From Euprymna scolopes (Eukaryota > Mollusca > Cephalopoda > Sepiida > Sepiolidae): 24,771 bases of DNA. This document shows, one piece after another, positions 1 to 9,874 of this stretch. How positions within the stretch are numbered: position 1 is the first letter of the stretch; every line of letters starts with the position of its first letter. The position numbers were made by a program, and so were the translations under genes. Below the pieces are notes generated by a model. The model saw only the letters and a program-made list of their open reading frames with translations, did not search any database and had not been told where the DNA came from. The DNA is taken from positions 21,301,928 through 21,326,698 of the forward strand of contig CM044507.1 of assembly GCA_024364805.1 (NCBI GenBank), given 5' to 3'.

Positions 1-37
<37 letters not shown>

Positions 38-1179
38 TTAGCATTATCCTCTTTTGTATTTTTTTTACAAATTGCAAAAGCTTTTAAAATTTACAGTGAA
101 ATGATTGAAAACAAGATTCCTGATACATCATCCGTTTTTTTTATTATTATTATTCTAATGAAAATATTCACAAATGTGAACTTTGTACGTAAATTTTACA
201 TATCATGACCCGATAAGTACATTGAAAACAATATTGGTTTTAAAAAATCTGTGGTGTAGTGACCTCCTTAAAATTCAGTTTTTTTTTTGTTTTTACCATG
301 TTTTTTGCTGCAAGTCAAAATGAGTTTTTTTTTTGTTTTTATTATTAAATAAATAAAAATAAGACAATAGATTCACCATGAACAAATTATTTTCCTACAT
401 AAAAAAAACTTTCAAATAACAAATCAAACTGCAAATTACAATCATCACAAAATACATTTTTTTCATTTTTTTTTTTTTCACTCATGAAAATAGATGAAAA
501 GCCGTTTTCATTTTTATAAATGGTTGCAAAAACAAGGACTTCCTATATAAAAAAATTAATTGAAAAAAAAAAAAATAAATAACTGACTCACAAAAAAATG
601 GTTATGTTGAAGCGGTTAGTTCCAAAAATGGCTGCCAAATTTTGTCGATTCGTTTTATTTCACTTTGCAACTGGTAAAATTGTAAATTCATATTAATTTG
701 TTGTAGGATTTATACAGATTCCATATTGGATACGCCATTATTATGATGCTAAAATGATAAGATATTTCAATTTCATTTTAATAAACATTGTTTGATATTA
801 TTAGTTGTTTTTTACTTAACAAAATGCATCTTCCAGAAACAAAAATGTAATCCTATCACTAACTGTAAAGTCAGGAAAAAGAAAAAAAAAAACAAACAAA
901 AAAAAAACCGGACAAACTGAGAAAGAAAAAGTAGTGGCCACCTGGATAGAGCTAGTGGTAGGATTCGTTTTTTTTTTAAGGTGTTAATCTTTAATAGTAA
1001 TTAAGTATGTTAAAAAAAAAAATCCACAAAAGTCAGAACACAAAGTATTATTTGCAAACTAATTTGAAAAAAAAAAAAAAAAAAAAAAAAAAGACAATTT
1101 AATTTGTATAAAATTAAAAAGCAAATTTATATTTGCAAAATAAAAATTATAAAGAAATCTGCAAGAATCAGAAAAAAAT
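1..1179. other. AT-rich non-coding stretch
   Basis: Opens with about 33 A and contains many A and T homopolymers, including 1067-1092. A small ORF on the minus strand is poly-Phe/Tyr low complexity. No gene or named repeat was seen. Confidence 0.7.
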
Positions 1180-1562
1180 AATTCCTCATACATTAAAAAA
1201 ACAAAAATAAAGAAAAATCTGTATGATATACGTAGCTGTGACAAAACGAAAATATCATATTCCGAAGATTTTTCAAATTGATCAAGTAGTTTTATTTTTA
1301 GATGAGAAAATCAAATTTTATGATAACCGAAGAGCGGCCATCTTGTCCGCTATTTTGAAAATCATGTCAAAAAAAAAAAAAAAAAAAAAAAAGAAAAAAA
1401 AAAGGGAAATAACTCAATAATTCAAACTCAGCAGATTTATGTTGTAATGCCTACGAATTCCCATTAATCACTTAAAAATGATTTTCGGAATATATTTTCG
1501 TTTCACCATAGGTACATACATCATATATTTTTTTTGTTTTTTAAATATAAGGAGAATTCTAG
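1180..1562. mobile_element. Long-arm inverted-repeat element, family 1, copy 1
   Basis: The left arm (about 1180-1270: AATTCCTCATACATTAAAAA, then AAATAAAGAAAAATCTGTAT and ACGAAAATATCATATTCCG) matches the reverse complement of about 1480-1562 with scattered differences. The centre includes GAAGAGCGGCCATCTTGTCC, shared in diverged form with the copy at 3016-3340 in the same orientation. A poly(A) tract fills 1370-1403. There are no coding sequences. It fits a MITE; target-site duplication not resolved. Confidence 0.65.
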
Positions 1563-3015
1563 ACATGAATTAAATGAAACAAGGTTGACTAATTTGCATA
1601 TTCAGACAAAAGTAAATTGATAAAAATATGGCAGTCATTTTGTCGAGCTAACTGCTTTAATATATCCTCAAAAATATATATCAGATAAATAAAAGCATTT
1701 TTCCTCCATTTGCAATGAGATACTATTTATTCATACAGGTGGACAATGGTTAACTATTTATACACTAAGAATTGAACACGAGACTTCATGATCCACTTTT
1801 CAAAAATTAACGTTATTTGTATGATTCAAAAAAAAAAAAAAAATTCAATTTTTATCTTTCAATAAGTTGTGTTTAATGATATGACCCCCAACTAATATGA
1901 CCTGCTGGGTGGGAGGGTGGTTGTCGGTATAAATTGTTAGTAAATGATGGTGCTCTTAAGAATGCAAGAGTTTGGAGAAATGTTCCTTGATAATGAAGTA
2001 GACGAAGAAGAAAAGCAGATATAGATTTATGGCTGTTGTTGATGGATAATAATCAAGGCAAACATAATGAAGGAATATACGTATGGCATCTTAAAAGTGT
2101 CGAAAGTAATCGTTCTGATTTTAAAAAATTTCTAACCAGAAAAAGAAAATATATTTCCAACACAAAATGAACTTTGCTTATCTTTTATCTTCTTTACACT
2201 TTTCAACAACGATGCCTTACAAACACACATACATAAATTAATTTTTTAGAGTGCACTAGGAATTATGTACATCGTGCTGATGCTGATTTACTGCTGCTGC
2301 TGGGGTGCAACCAGGGAATTGATCAATTCTGGTTGGACCGCCTTAGCAAGGGGTAACCGAGATGTTGCAAGACCAGAAGCTTCTCCAATTGAGGCTGCAT
2401 CCCCATACACTGTTAAAGCACACCATAACAAATATAAATTATTTGTTCGAACTTCAAGCAATATGTAGACCAGCAAGTTATATACATTCAAAATAAAAAA
2501 AAAATTCTTTTTTTTTTGTTTTTTTAATGACTTCAATTAATGATGTTAGTGAAAAAAAAATCCTCTTCAACGTTGAGCCAAGAATATATTTTCCCCACAA
2601 TGACATAGACAAACATTTGTGTGCATATATATTTTTTTTCTTTTTTTAATAGATACATGAAATTATATATGTAAAAAAAAAAAAAAAAAAAATGTCATGA
2701 TAAAATATTGTTTTTTTGAGCAGTTGTGTAAGTAATAAAATTAATAGAAATAAAAATAAATGAGGAAAGACACACAAAAATAGAGAAAGAAAACAATATT
2801 TCCTCGATATAAAATTTTCTGTTCATTTTCTACAGATTAATTTAAAATCCCGTCTTGGAAGAAACAAGAAATTTGACCTCTTACGCTAAATGTCATATTT
2901 ATTTTTTTCACAAGAATTTTCTTTTTTCTACAAGGCAATAATAGCAACGCCTTGAATAGTTTATAAATTGCTCTTAACCATGAGACATGACCGACTGAAA
3001 TTAATAGTCAATTTA
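1563..3015. other. AT-rich non-coding stretch with minor open frames
   Basis: An ATG ORF of 42 residues at 2042-2170 (plus) has mixed composition, opens upstream into a D/E-rich frame (MQEFGEMFLDNEVDEEEKQI, another frame) and might be a decayed exon; unrecognised. A short frame at 2265-2468 (plus), starting after a GCTGCTGCTG stretch, is also unrecognised. Otherwise poly(A)/poly(T) runs. Confidence 0.5.
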
Positions 3016-3340
3016 AATTTTCAGTTCTTGTCCAGAACTCCCCTTATATTAAAAAACGAAAATAAAGAAAAATCTATAGGATAGATATACCCGTAACAAA
3101 AAAAGTTTAAAAGATATCATATTCCAATAATTATATATTTATCAAGTAATTTTATTTTTTATTAAGAAAATCAAATTTTATGAAGATCCGAAGAGTGAAT
3201 TTCTTGCCTACCATTTTGAAAAAAAAAAAATCTCAAAGAATATGATATTTTCATTTCGTCATGGATAAGTACATAATATAGATTTTTCTTTATTTTCGTT
3301 TTTTTAATATAGAAGAAATTCTGGACAAAAACCGAATTTT
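3016..3340. mobile_element. Long-arm inverted-repeat element, family 1, copy 2
   Basis: The arms match over about 100 bases: TTGTCCAGAACTCCCCTTAT then ATTAAAAAACGAAAATAAAG on the left against the reverse complement ending with CTGGACAAAAACCG on the right. The middle shares ATCAAATTTTATGA and GAAGAGTG with the copy at 1180-1562. Non-coding MITE-like element. Confidence 0.7.
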
Positions 3341-4126
3341 CCATTTCAGCATTCAAATTTGGAGGAGGAAGAACTTTTCTTTTGAGAAATGCTTGGGTTG
3401 CTGGCGGAAGATGTCTAAACCTGAAAGTCTGTAAGTGAAAACATCTTGGAGCATTTACAAGATGCATTTTACAATAGAGATTGATATAAAAAAAAAAAAA
3501 AATGATGTAAATCCTAGTCAATGTGCTTAGAATTAGCTCAAACATCTTGAATATTTGGAGAAATTTCCACTAAAAAAAAAAAAAAAATGGCCGATGAAAG
3601 TTTTAGTAAAAAATTTCCATTTACTTGCCGTCGTTTGAATTTTATTTTAAAACACATTATCGATGTAGACGCTGACAAGTAATTTATTGCAAAGTCACAT
3701 GATTTTGAACATATTGAAAATAATCTTTCACCAAATATGAAATTTGTTACATTATTTTGTTACATTTATTTTGTTACAAGTACAATATGTAACGTCTCAC
3801 CATTTTTAAATATGGAGTCACCAGTTAGCATTATTTCTACTTCCTGTAGCTCGACTCACAAAAAAAAAAACCTTTGAATCCTTAAGTTTCCGTCACTCTA
3901 TTCATATTTTGTGTGTTAGAGGTTATTATAAAAAAATGTTAAGCTTACTTTCATTTACAACACAGCAGTAATCAAAATTTAAAAAAAAAAAAAAAAATCA
4001 TATTTTATGCAAAAAGTTTCCTTTTCCCTTTTTGTTGAGTTTTCAATTTAATTCCATGTATTGTTTACTGATGTCACTTTCCAAATTTTTTGGTGCCAGT
4101 GTAGTACAGATTAGCATAGAAATAGC
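3341..4126. other. AT-rich non-coding stretch
   Basis: Several A runs (3577-3587, 3980-3996) and TTTTGTTACA repeated near 3755-3780. No supported gene. Confidence 0.6.
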
Positions 4127-4619
4127 GGTACTTGTACAGTTTAATCACGACATTAAAAAATGAAAATATTGAAAAAAGTTTAAATTGTACGAATCCGTTA
4201 TGGAATGAAGTTCTCCGAAAAAAAAAATTCACTTAATTTCATGAAGTAGTTTTTTTTTTTTTTTTACAGCGAAAAAACAATTTATTATGATACTGAGCAA
4301 AAGGTTCGATTTTTAGGAAGAAAAGCTAGTATTATAGATGGGGAGGGAGTGCTGGCGCTTTACATGGAGTTATCTCCCTGTGGCGTCTATAAAATTCAAA
4401 CAAAATTTTTGAAAAATATCCAAGATGTCTGTCTTCAGCGTGCTGTTATAAAAACGTGTTTTTCCGCTGTAAAAAAAAAAAAAAACACAAAAAAAAATAC
4501 TCGATCAAATTAAGTGAAATTTTTTTTTTTGAGATCTTCAGTTCAAAACGGATACGTACAATATAACCTTTTTTCGATATTTTCATTTTTTAATGTCTTG
4601 ATTAAACTATACAAGTTCC
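4127..4619. mobile_element. Inverted-repeat element with arms of about 150 bp, family 3
   Basis: The left arm from 4127 (GGTACTTGTACAGTTTAATC, then GACATTAAAAAATGAAAATA) is repeated inverted at the right end to 4619 with about 80-90% identity by eye, and the arms continue inward to ACAGCGAAAAAACA / TGTTTTTCCGCTGT at about 4265-4280 and 4457-4470. The spacer of about 175 bases has a GC-richer patch (GGGGAGGGAGTGCTGGCGC). No transposase. A single-stranded copy could fold into a very long hairpin. Confidence 0.7.
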
Positions 4620-6027
4620 GAAATAGCAGTACAAATTAATACCTTTTTTTTCATAACTTTGATTCGAGATGACATTCACACAGGATGGGTTGAGCTGGCT
4701 CATCCCATAAAATATACAGTATCCCAGACAAATGCAGCAGCCAAGACAGTGATGTTCAGTCAGTCCTGGGACCAGTGGCGAACACAGTAAATCTGTGGAC
4801 TTAAAGATTCATTTGGTTCTTTTTGTTTCGGATAGTAACCCTATATGACCTGAATTATTATGTAGATGATTAAAAAAATATTTATTGTTACTCTTAAATG
4901 GCAGCATACTGAATGTAAGCAATGGACAGTTGCAATCTGAAGGTATCTGGCATCTACCAGATACTCATCTAATCGGTACAAGGCATGTTTGAATCAATTC
5001 CCATTTTATTTATACCATTATATTCATTTATTTATGACTGAACGAATTAGTTCAACCAGGTCATAAAGGGTTAACAGCAAAATCCTTTTGGCAATGTTCA
5101 TTACGCCCCAAGCTATTTTGAAATTTGTAAGTCCATTACCTCCACTTTGAAAGCTTGATGAGAAATCTGTCTTCCACAAAATCATCGAGAATTCATCGAA
5201 GTACTCATTTTCGAGACAAGGAATGGGAGAGCATGTTTTCGTTTACCTTTAGTAAAACATTCACCAATGGACATCAGGGTCGACTTAACACTATTAGCAA
5301 GAAATTTTGTCTCCATGTAGCACCATACAGGACCGATTCGTCAACCCCAACAAGTTATTTGGATGGCGGTTTCTCATATGGAATCTCGTTGTATAAACGA
5401 CATGCAGCAGAAATTCATTCCCTCGCCTCTTCCTCGTTGTCTTTGTTTCTTGATAATGGGCGTTGGGAAAATTGACAATAAAAAAAACATGCACACAAAC
5501 AACAAAATAATCAGGGTCTCATTGTTCTTCTCAAGTAAACAATATTCATGATACCCTCACATGGAAACGGGAGCTCTGTCATGAAACCGACTGCTCTCTC
5601 CCACAGTTCAGAAAGAAAGATAAAGATTTGATCAGCTTATTCGCCACGTCACACTAGTGATCCCGGTTTGTGACACACACTCCTAACGCAATTTTCCATT
5701 CTCTTATGTAGTTTTCCTTATGGAAAATATCATTCTTAACATTATTTTTGACACACCTGCAATTAAATATTGCTACAGCCAGAGCATCTTTGCGACTATC
5801 TCAAAACGACCTTCTCTTATCCTATAGGATGTCGGGCAAGTCAAAGATATCAAAATTCATGTTTTGATAAGAATTATTCTGTTGTAATGTAATATTATTT
5901 TGAGAGTTTTTTGATGGCCTGTAATATACTCGTTGACAGAAAACAGTTGTGGTTTTCTTGTTAATATGTTGTAAGTAGATTTTTATTTCTTTGTTTCTTT
6001 TTTTTAATTAATGAGTCATCATTACTA
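4620..6027. other. Intergenic stretch, includes an unrecognised 105-codon ORF
   Basis: An ATG ORF at 5158-5475 (plus) encodes a Ser-rich 105-residue peptide with no motif I recognise; the local base composition is more balanced than elsewhere. A 66-codon frame overlaps it on the minus strand and neither is convincing. A segment of about 35 bases at 5826-5860 (GGATGTCGGGCAAGTC then ATATCAAAATTCAT) is repeated at 6224-6258, flanking the MITE at 6028-6190. Confidence 0.45.
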
Positions 6028-6190
6028 GAGCTACGACAACAGCATATTCTTTTCATTGTTTTGACTCTCGACTGTGTATCCGTTGATATCTTATATGCTT
6101 TTGTATAGAGTGATGTGGTTCTCAGTTGATTGTGTCGGATATATACTCGAGAGTCAAAACAATGAAAAGAATATTCTGTTGTCACAGCCC
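6028..6190. mobile_element. TA-flanked MITE, family 2, copy 1, 163 bp
   Basis: Arms of about 55 bases (GACAACAG-ATATTCTTTTCA then TTGTTTTGACTCTCGA) are inverted copies of each other, bounded by TA on both sides (6026-6027 and 6191-6192). TA duplication and small size fit a Tc1/mariner-mobilised MITE. A near-identical element is at 14920-15095. Confidence 0.85.
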
Positions 6191-6927
6191 TAGTCATCAG
6201 TTATCAAGGCAAAAAAAAAAAAAAGGATGTGGAGTAAGTCCAAGGTATCAAAATTCATAGAATACTTGGATAGACTAGGTCATAAGTGTCAGTTTCCAAG
6301 GGATGGTATCGTGACTTTCGGTTCAGCCATGTATATGATTCCTCCTAGGAACTGGTGTATACTCCTTACATTATCCTCAAGCAAATCCAATCAAATCAAG
6401 TATTGTTATTACGCAATGCATTTTTTTTTTCTTTTATTTTGTTACTAATGAGTCAACACTTATCAAGGTTAATAAAAAAAAAACTCTCAAAAGCAAGTGT
6501 CAATGAGAAGGATTGATTGACAGGTGAATAATGAGGGATAGTATGAGAGGATTGAAAATCTCGACATACCACTCACTCAAAACAAGAGCCAATCAGAAAA
6601 CGGCAATTCTTCTCCCTTTGTCAGAAACATCACTCATGAAATGTAAAGATTAAAGGATAACATGGATCGAAGCGAGAATTACGAGGTTGCCGAAAGTAAA
6701 CCCAACGGCCACTTTCGATACTCCATCAAAACTAAAAATAGTCAAATTAATATGAAGAAATCCATGCTATATCGATAGATATACATGATATATCAAAGCA
6801 AATCTGACTACGCTGGCTTCCATATTTTTTTTTTTTTTTTGCTATTTTTTCGTTAATGAACCATGAGTAATCAGTATTTAGAAAAAAAAAAAAAAAGTTA
6901 CAGAAATTCACTTTAAAAGAATATTTT
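6191..6927. other. Non-coding stretch
   Basis: Contains the second copy of the 35-base direct repeat (6224-6258), poly(A/T) tracts and TAATGAGTCA-ACACTTATCAAGG-like sequence near 6446, which echoes the LINE 3' terminal motif CACTTATCAAGG. No gene supported. Confidence 0.5.
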
Positions 6928-7280
6928 GGATTATTCGGCCTACTATTCTCATCTTGGTTGTAATTTTTATAAAATTTTCGCCTCCTCAGTTGTATCATGT
7001 TGTATCATTTTGGGTCTGTAGAGATTTGCGATTATGCTTCAGAGTTTTTGAGATGCGTATTGATATTTTGATTATTCGGAGTGTTATTCCCCTCTTGGTT
7101 ATTATTTTCACGTTTTGGTCGATGTAACCTCTGATCTTCATTCAATGTTATATCATTTCGGGTCCGTACAGATTTGATATTATGTTTCAGAATTGATAAT
7201 TTGTATTAGTGGAACCACTATTTTCATCTTGCTTGATATTTTCTGAGGTCAGGGGTTACATTGGTCAAAACGTTGTGAAG
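6928..7280. mobile_element. Decayed inverted-repeat element related to family 4
   Basis: ATTATTCGG followed by a CATCTTGG/CTCTTGG block occurs twice (about 6931 and 7071). GTTTTGGTCGATGTAACCTC at about 7115 is inverted at about 7241-7266 (GGTCAGGGGTTACATTGGTC). TTTCGGGTCCGTACAGATTT at about 7157 repeats TTTTGGGTCTGTAGAGATTT at 7008. The pattern looks like overlapping or rearranged copies of the family 4 arms. Confidence 0.45.
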
Positions 7281-8194
7281 TCGTCATTTAAAAAATTCCG
7301 AAACAAAAAAATGGCCATTATCTAACAATTACATTCCTCTTTTAGTGAAGATCATGTCTTTCTTTTCCAGATCAGCCTTTCGTAAGTATAAAACTGATTA
7401 ATGGGATATTTTTTAAAACCAACCAAAATCTGTATGTCTTGGTATGCTGGGGCGGGAGGGATGCGGTGTGTTAAGAGCATCATTCCTTCTTAAATTTGAA
7501 AAGGATAAAATTTATTTTTTGGATGCAATCAGTTGTGACGTGTTTTTCACATTGGCAGTAATATTCCTCTGAGATTTTTAAAGATCAATAAATATTCATC
7601 CAGGGCTGGTAAGATTTGTTTATCCAAGAGTCCTTCCTGCAAGCTTTTAGCCAGAGAGCAGCACCACACGTAAGTGTCAGTCTTGGACAGAATGAGCGGC
7701 ATACGCAACGAGCATTACTTGTAATTAGTCTACAGAAACTCTGTAGTGTTGACCACAGCTATTTAGTGATTTACTTTGTTTTTGTTTGTTTCAGAGATCA
7801 TATTACGTCCAATTCATAAACATTGTTTCAAGTCCGTTTTAAATGATGAAGTGTAATTTTTCGGATGTCTAAAAATCTTTCGAAATTTACAATCATGATT
7901 ATCAGCGTCAGCTTTTATAATAATGAAAAATCTGCAGAAATGTAAACTTGACTGATAAAGGTCGCCAGCATTGTTTTCTTTTTTTTTCTTTTTCATTTTA
8001 AATTCTTTTTTTCATGAATAGAAATGCAAGTTTTGCTCTGCATCCTTGGGACACCTGTTATTTAATATACTCGAGCAATATCATCTCTTCATAAAGTTCA
8101 AATACACACCATCAGTGTTTAGCTTTACTAATAAATAAGTTTAGGTATACAGGGGTCTCGAAATATGCCGGTATTAAGAAAGAAGACAGTCATT

Positions 8195-8226
<32 letters not shown>

Positions 8227-8580
8227 GTAAATCTTCCTTTTAAATAGTGATCTGATGTGTGTAACCAGGTTCTGCATATTTCAAGGTAAAACCTCTTCAT
8301 CAAAAACGGGAGGCGTTTCAAATCTCTTGAAACTTGTGTGGTCTTAAGCACTGACGATATTCTTATAGTCGCTCTGTATACACGTTGCACACAATGCCTC
8401 AGCAAACCACATCACCTTATTAAATAAATCTACATTTGTATTTTCCACTTGTTATCATCATTGGCAGTAATTTACACTGCACAGCGTAATGACATTCAAA
8501 TTTGGTGAACAAAAGAGTGTAGTCATATGCAAAACATTTACAAAATTTCGGAATTTTGGAGATGAAGATTGACAGTTTAT
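7281..8580. other. Non-coding stretch
   Basis: Short open frames at 7616-7819 and 8190-8405 lack recognisable motifs. A T run of about 29 bases lies at 8197-8225. A G-rich patch (GGGGCGGGAGGG) sits near 7450. No gene supported. Confidence 0.5.
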
Positions 8581-9032
8581 TTTATTCCAAATTCTCACCT
8601 TAGATGTTATTCTCGCACCTTTAAGCCAATGCAACCTCTGACCTTCTTCAGGCATATCTTGGGAAATATTTCTGCCAAAAGTTGCAATCTGTAAGGAATT
8701 TCAAACCGAACACTTTATTTAATCCATAGAGGTAGATTGCTCACCTTCTGTCAGCGATGTATTCTTAGTATTGCCCATACAGAGGATTGAACCTTCAATT
8801 CCCAGAAAACTGCTATTTAGAACTGATTATTACTTAGTACTTTTATCCATTACATAATTGATTCATGAACGAAGCCAAGCAAACCCTGTAGATTAAATAA
8901 AAGATTCCATGTGAAATTCCATACAGATTCCCGATTTCAACAAGATATATCTGAAGAACATTGGAGGTTATGTCAGCTGAAATATTGTGAAAATAAAAAT
9001 TCAAGATGACAACAGTAATCTGAACAATCGAA
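8581..9032 (-). mobile_element. Inverted-repeat element, family 4, minus orientation
   Basis: The reverse complement shares, in order with 20554-20970, CATCTTGAATTTTTATTTTC, TAACCTCCAATGTTCTTCAG, TACTAAGTAATAATCAGTTC, GGTTCAATCCTCTGTATGGG, CAATACTAAGAATACAT and GGATTAAATAAAGTGTTCGG. Arms of about 90 bases are imperfect. Non-coding. Confidence 0.72.
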
Positions 9033-9074
9033 ACATGTCAATCCCCAAATCCAGGAATATTTCATTTATTTTGC

Positions 9075-9174
9075 AGGCATTTATTAATTGAAAATCAGGT
9101 GTCTTTCACTTACGGTAGGCCTAAATTTTAGCTGGACATACAAACATACACAGACATTTGCCTTTTATATAATA
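9075..9174 (-). mobile_element. Possible 5' fragment of the same Helitron-like family
   Basis: On the minus strand TTATTATATAAAAGGCAAAT is followed by GTCTGTGTATGTTTGTATG, close to the start of copy B at 22998 (which also has AAAAGGCAAA then a TG-rich stretch). No 3' end with hairpin and CTAG follows, so only a 5' piece remains. The inner limit is uncertain. Confidence 0.35.
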
Positions 9175-9874
9175 AATTATATTCTGTATGTATACACCAT
9201 TCTTACTGCTGGTTTAGGATTTATTCAACTAGGTTAGCATTCAATATTTTTTAGCCAATACTTCTTGAAATTTGCAAATTAAACTATTTCTTTTTTAAAT
9301 ATTACAGTAGATGGATTTATGAAAATCAAAATTCTTTTTAGCTACGGAACGTCCTAATAACTAATAATCTTGTACATTTCTCCAGCTCTCCTAAATACTA
9401 TCACAGTCTAATAGTACTTAATTCAGCAGTGACAATATACATATACTCTTAGTTTTATAGCCAAGCCTTTTTCGCTTGTTTGTTCTTTTTCAAACTGTTT
9501 TCTTCTTAGTGTTCAAGAGAACTGGAAAAGCATCAGCCATTTGTGCAGTCCGCAACTAGAAAAGCGATTTAATATATAAACGTTTGTAAATCTATATTCT
9601 ATTCCTACCCACGTATTGTCATTGCTGACTTAGTATTATTAAACTGAACTAGTGTTCAGGAGAGGCAAAGAAAAATATTGACACAAGTTGATTATCTGAT
9701 TTTCATCATAAATAAATGCCTGGTGGGAGGGGGGGGGTTGTAACAACTTTAATTCCGAAAGTAAAATATGCAAATATAATGCATCTGCAACTCCACATGC
9801 TGTTTTGCTTTATTTTAGGGGAAAATACATAAATGTTTTTTTAATAATTTAAAAAAAAAAAAAAAAAAAAAGGC
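9175..9874. other. 3' flank of the zinc-finger gene
   Basis: AT-rich, contains the putative AATAAA at 9809-9814, a G run at 9728-9738 and the A run at 9851-9871. It may include the gene's 3' UTR; no other feature seen. Confidence 0.5.
9809..9814 (-). terminator. Putative AATAAA polyadenylation signal of the zinc-finger gene
   Basis: TTTATT on the plus strand reads AATAAA on the gene strand, about 60 bases past the TGA stop. A run of about 20 T (gene strand) lies between stop and signal at 9851-9871. Other AATAAA matches occur farther downstream in this AT-rich DNA, so the real 3' end is uncertain. Confidence 0.4.

Noticed and set aside
1223-1420. Open frame of 65 codons ending in poly-Lys
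   Set aside because: It lies inside a foldback repeat and the poly-Lys is a poly(A) tract.
5158-5475. 105-codon Ser-rich ORF as a gene
   Set aside because: No recognisable motif, no splice or polyadenylation context, and a competing antisense frame; mentioned only in the regional note.
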